Assembly (NCBI RefSeq): GCF_020911925.1
Contig: NZ_CP087134.1
Location: 4,650,001 to 4,714,000, forward strand
DNA: 64,000 nt
Source: Flavobacterium cupriresistens
GTDB taxonomy: Bacteria > Bacteroidota > Bacteroidia > Flavobacteriales > Flavobacteriaceae
Direction: 5' to 3'
Part shown: positions 62,775 through 64,000 of the stretch, piece after piece
Position numbering within the stretch: position 1 is the first letter of the stretch
How the letters are laid out: each line of letters opens with the position of its first letter
Position numbers and translations under genes: made by a program
Notes under the pieces: generated by a model
What the model was told of the DNA's origin: nothing
Seen by the model: only the letters and a program-made list of their open reading frames with translations
Databases searched by the model: none

Positions 62775-62794
62775 AACCAAAATTTCTATTTAAC

Positions 62795-63304
62795 TCAATT
62801 ATACTTCAAACTTAAATTTTCAATAATAAAATCAATTGCAATTTTAACTTTTTCCGGTTTTGTCAATCTTATAATTTTCTTTTTAAAATCTCCTTTTTCA
62901 TCTATCATATTAATCGTAAAACAAGCGACGGAATAATTTAAGTTTGGCTCCCAATTATTTAATCCCCTTCTTCTATTCGAATAATTATAGCTCGTTGAAA
63001 GCTTTCCTTCTCTTACTGATAATCCATCGTCTTCCGCTGTTTGCAATAATTCTCCCTTTAAAACCAACCCAAACAAAAAGATCGCTGTATACAAATTATT
63101 ATTTTTTATGTACAAGCCTTTCCTTGTAAGCAACAGGGCAAAGAATAAAATAATGAAAAGAAACAAAGCAACTTTTCCATAAACGTAACTTCCTAACTGC
63201 AATGAATTAAGCATTACAAGCAAAACCATTACACAACAAAAAGTTAGAATAATCAAATTTTGAAATTGCTTGAAATCTAAATTACGCTCTAATACAACTT
63301 TCAT
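62795..63304 (-). CDS. Small membrane protein of unknown function
   Basis: 169 residues. Two adjacent membrane segments (about 17-35 LIILTFCCVMVLLVMLNS and 44-60 VALFLFIILFFALLL) precede a soluble part of about 100 residues with LNYSVACFTINMIDEKGDFKKKIIRL, probably cytoplasmic. No family recognised. Its stop is 20 bp from the dispersed repeat. Confidence 0.6.
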   Translation of the reverse strand: MKVVLERNLDFKQFQNLIILTFCCVMVLLVMLNSLQLGSYVYGKVALFLFIILFFALLLTRKGLYIKNNNLYTAIFLFGLVLKGELLQTAEDDGLSVREGKLSTSYNYSNRRRGLNNWEPNLNYSVACFTINMIDEKGDFKKKIIRLTKPEKVKIAIDFIIENLSLKYN

Positions 63305-63340
63305 TTAAAAATATTTTTTTTAGTTAATTTATGGTAACCC

Positions 63341-63368
63341 ATGCTTCGACTTCGCTCAGCATGACAAC
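63341..63368. repeat. Dispersed repeat, copy 3
   Basis: GCTTCGACTTCGCTCAGCAT followed by GACAAC, a shorter variant of the copies at 54668 and 62741. Confidence 0.65.
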
Positions 63369-63416
63369 TACATTTACTTTTTTGTCTAGCTACAAATACT
63401 ACATCTCTTAAAAAAA

Positions 63417-64000
63417 TCATACCCCAAACTTCACAATCAAAGGTTTATGATCGCTATACATTCTCCAATCTTCATAACTTCCTACTTCAACACTTTCTAA
63501 AACTTCTATAAAATCATTCGAAGCAAAACAATAATCCAGATGGTACGGTTTATTTTCATGACGATACAAAAACAAAGTCGGATGTATTTCTTTTCCCTGT
63601 TCCTGATTAAAGAATTTATGATATACGCTAAATATATTTTTGGAAGCCAATTTACTCACAACAGCTGAGTGATTCCCTTCTCTTCTTGGTTTATCCCAAA
63701 TGGTGTTGCTGTTAAAATCTCCAACTAACATCGTTTTGGTTCCAGACAATAGTTTTTCATAATAATTAATCGCTTTCCAAACCTGAGTTACATATTGCCC
63801 GTCTTTATCTTGGGGGTTGTTTGCCCAAACAGCAAATAAAACAAAATCTACTTTTCCTTTGGTAACTGCAATGGGCAACACATTTTTGAAATCAGGATTA
63901 TGACAATCCAGCAATTCAAATCTATACGCACTATACGAAAAAACGCCAAGTCCTTTGTGTTGATTTGTACCGTACCAAAGTATATCAGTCGGAATCGGAA
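63417..64000 (-). CDS. Endonuclease/exonuclease/phosphatase family protein (5' part beyond the right edge)
   Basis: The frame stays open from stop 63417 to the window edge (194 codons present), so the start lies outside; the TTG at 63914 is internal. Catalytic motifs of the EEP fold are VGDFNSNTIWD, HLDYCFASNDF and the final SDHKPLIVKF. Members hydrolyse phosphodiesters in nucleic acids or small molecules, and the sequence does not tell which. Confidence 0.85.
   Translation of the reverse strand, partial: PIPTDILWYGTNQHKGLGVFSYSAYRFELLDCHNPDFKNVLPIAVTKGKVDFVLFAVWANNPQDKDGQYVTQVWKAINYYEKLLSGTKTMLVGDFNSNTIWDKPRREGNHSAVVSKLASKNIFSVYHKFFNQEQGKEIHPTLFLYRHENKPYHLDYCFASNDFIEVLESVEVGSYEDWRMYSDHKPLIVKFGV

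Larger units (their letters stand above)
62395..62794. other. 400-bp repeat-rich spacer
   Basis: No gene. It holds a hairpin element (62447-62479), an octamer tandem repeat (62581-62633), a 14-bp doublet AAAAGTTGAARATC starting near 62642, and one copy of the dispersed repeat (62741-62774). Confidence 0.6.

Noticed and set aside
63417..63914. Complete gene starting at TTG 63914
   Set aside because: The frame continues open to the window edge with family-like sequence (ILWYGTNQHKGLGVFS), so the gene is truncated by the window.

Overview
The window looks like chromosomal DNA of a Flavobacterium or a close relative in the Bacteroidota. The DNA is AT-rich. Several genes are preceded by the Bacteroidota -7 element TAnnTTTG rather than a sigma70 -10 box. 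The gene families are typical of the group: fused branched-chain E1 dehydrogenase, DUF3822 next to rsmD, an outer-membrane beta-barrel family protein and TPR-type NarL kinases. Short dispersed repeats of a flavobacterial type sit in the gaps.

Region 1 (1-16.9 kb) is a non-ribosomal peptide cluster that runs off the left edge. A giant minus-strand NRPS gene (at least 3,784 codons here) reads C-A-T-C-A-T-C-A-T-C-A(partial). Modules 2 and 3 are a tandem duplication of about 3.16 kb, and both carry the threonine code DFWNIGMVH(K). The first A domain has an unassigned code with an acidic residue (DAEHVGEVT). Immediately upstream lie a class III aminotransferase of the diaminobutyrate family and a SyrD/PvdE-type peptide exporter. 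A phosphopantetheinyl transferase (plus strand) and a type II thioesterase (minus strand) complete the set. A reasonable inference is a Dab- and Thr-containing peptide that is exported, but the tail of the assembly line is outside the window.

Region 2 (17.6-26.9 kb) is a signalling block with an orphan PAS kinase, a membrane kinase with a NarL-type regulator, and a TPR kinase with a second NarL-type regulator. It ends in a divergent pair of small AidA/PixA-like genes. Two kinase promoters share a nearly identical 29-bp element at identical distance from their -7 boxes. The PixA pair has a NarL-like 7-2-7 inverted heptamer upstream of each gene. This suggests a regulated circuit that has not been described as such.

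Region 3 (27-56.9 kb) is mostly housekeeping and envelope genes. It holds a SIMPL-domain protein, rhomboid protease, lipid A-type acyltransferase, glmM, acpH-like, ggt, a ClC channel, a Fic protein with its own inverted-repeat operator, uvrA, a LOG protein, an M1-like protein that has lost its zinc site, and BCKDH E1. A carbonic anhydrase, kdsB, a PQQ propeller protein, a RecD-like helicase, DUF3822-rsmD and an outer-membrane beta-barrel protein follow.

Region 4 (57-64 kb) has a kinase/OmpR-regulator pair divergent from the beta-barrel gene, with three GTTAAT repeats at exact 11-bp spacing between them. It continues with a ketopantoate reductase, a dicarboxylate symporter, RNase P RNA, two small unknown proteins, repeat-rich spacers, and an endonuclease/exonuclease/phosphatase-family gene cut by the right edge. 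No tRNA, rRNA, CRISPR array or intact insertion sequence was seen.
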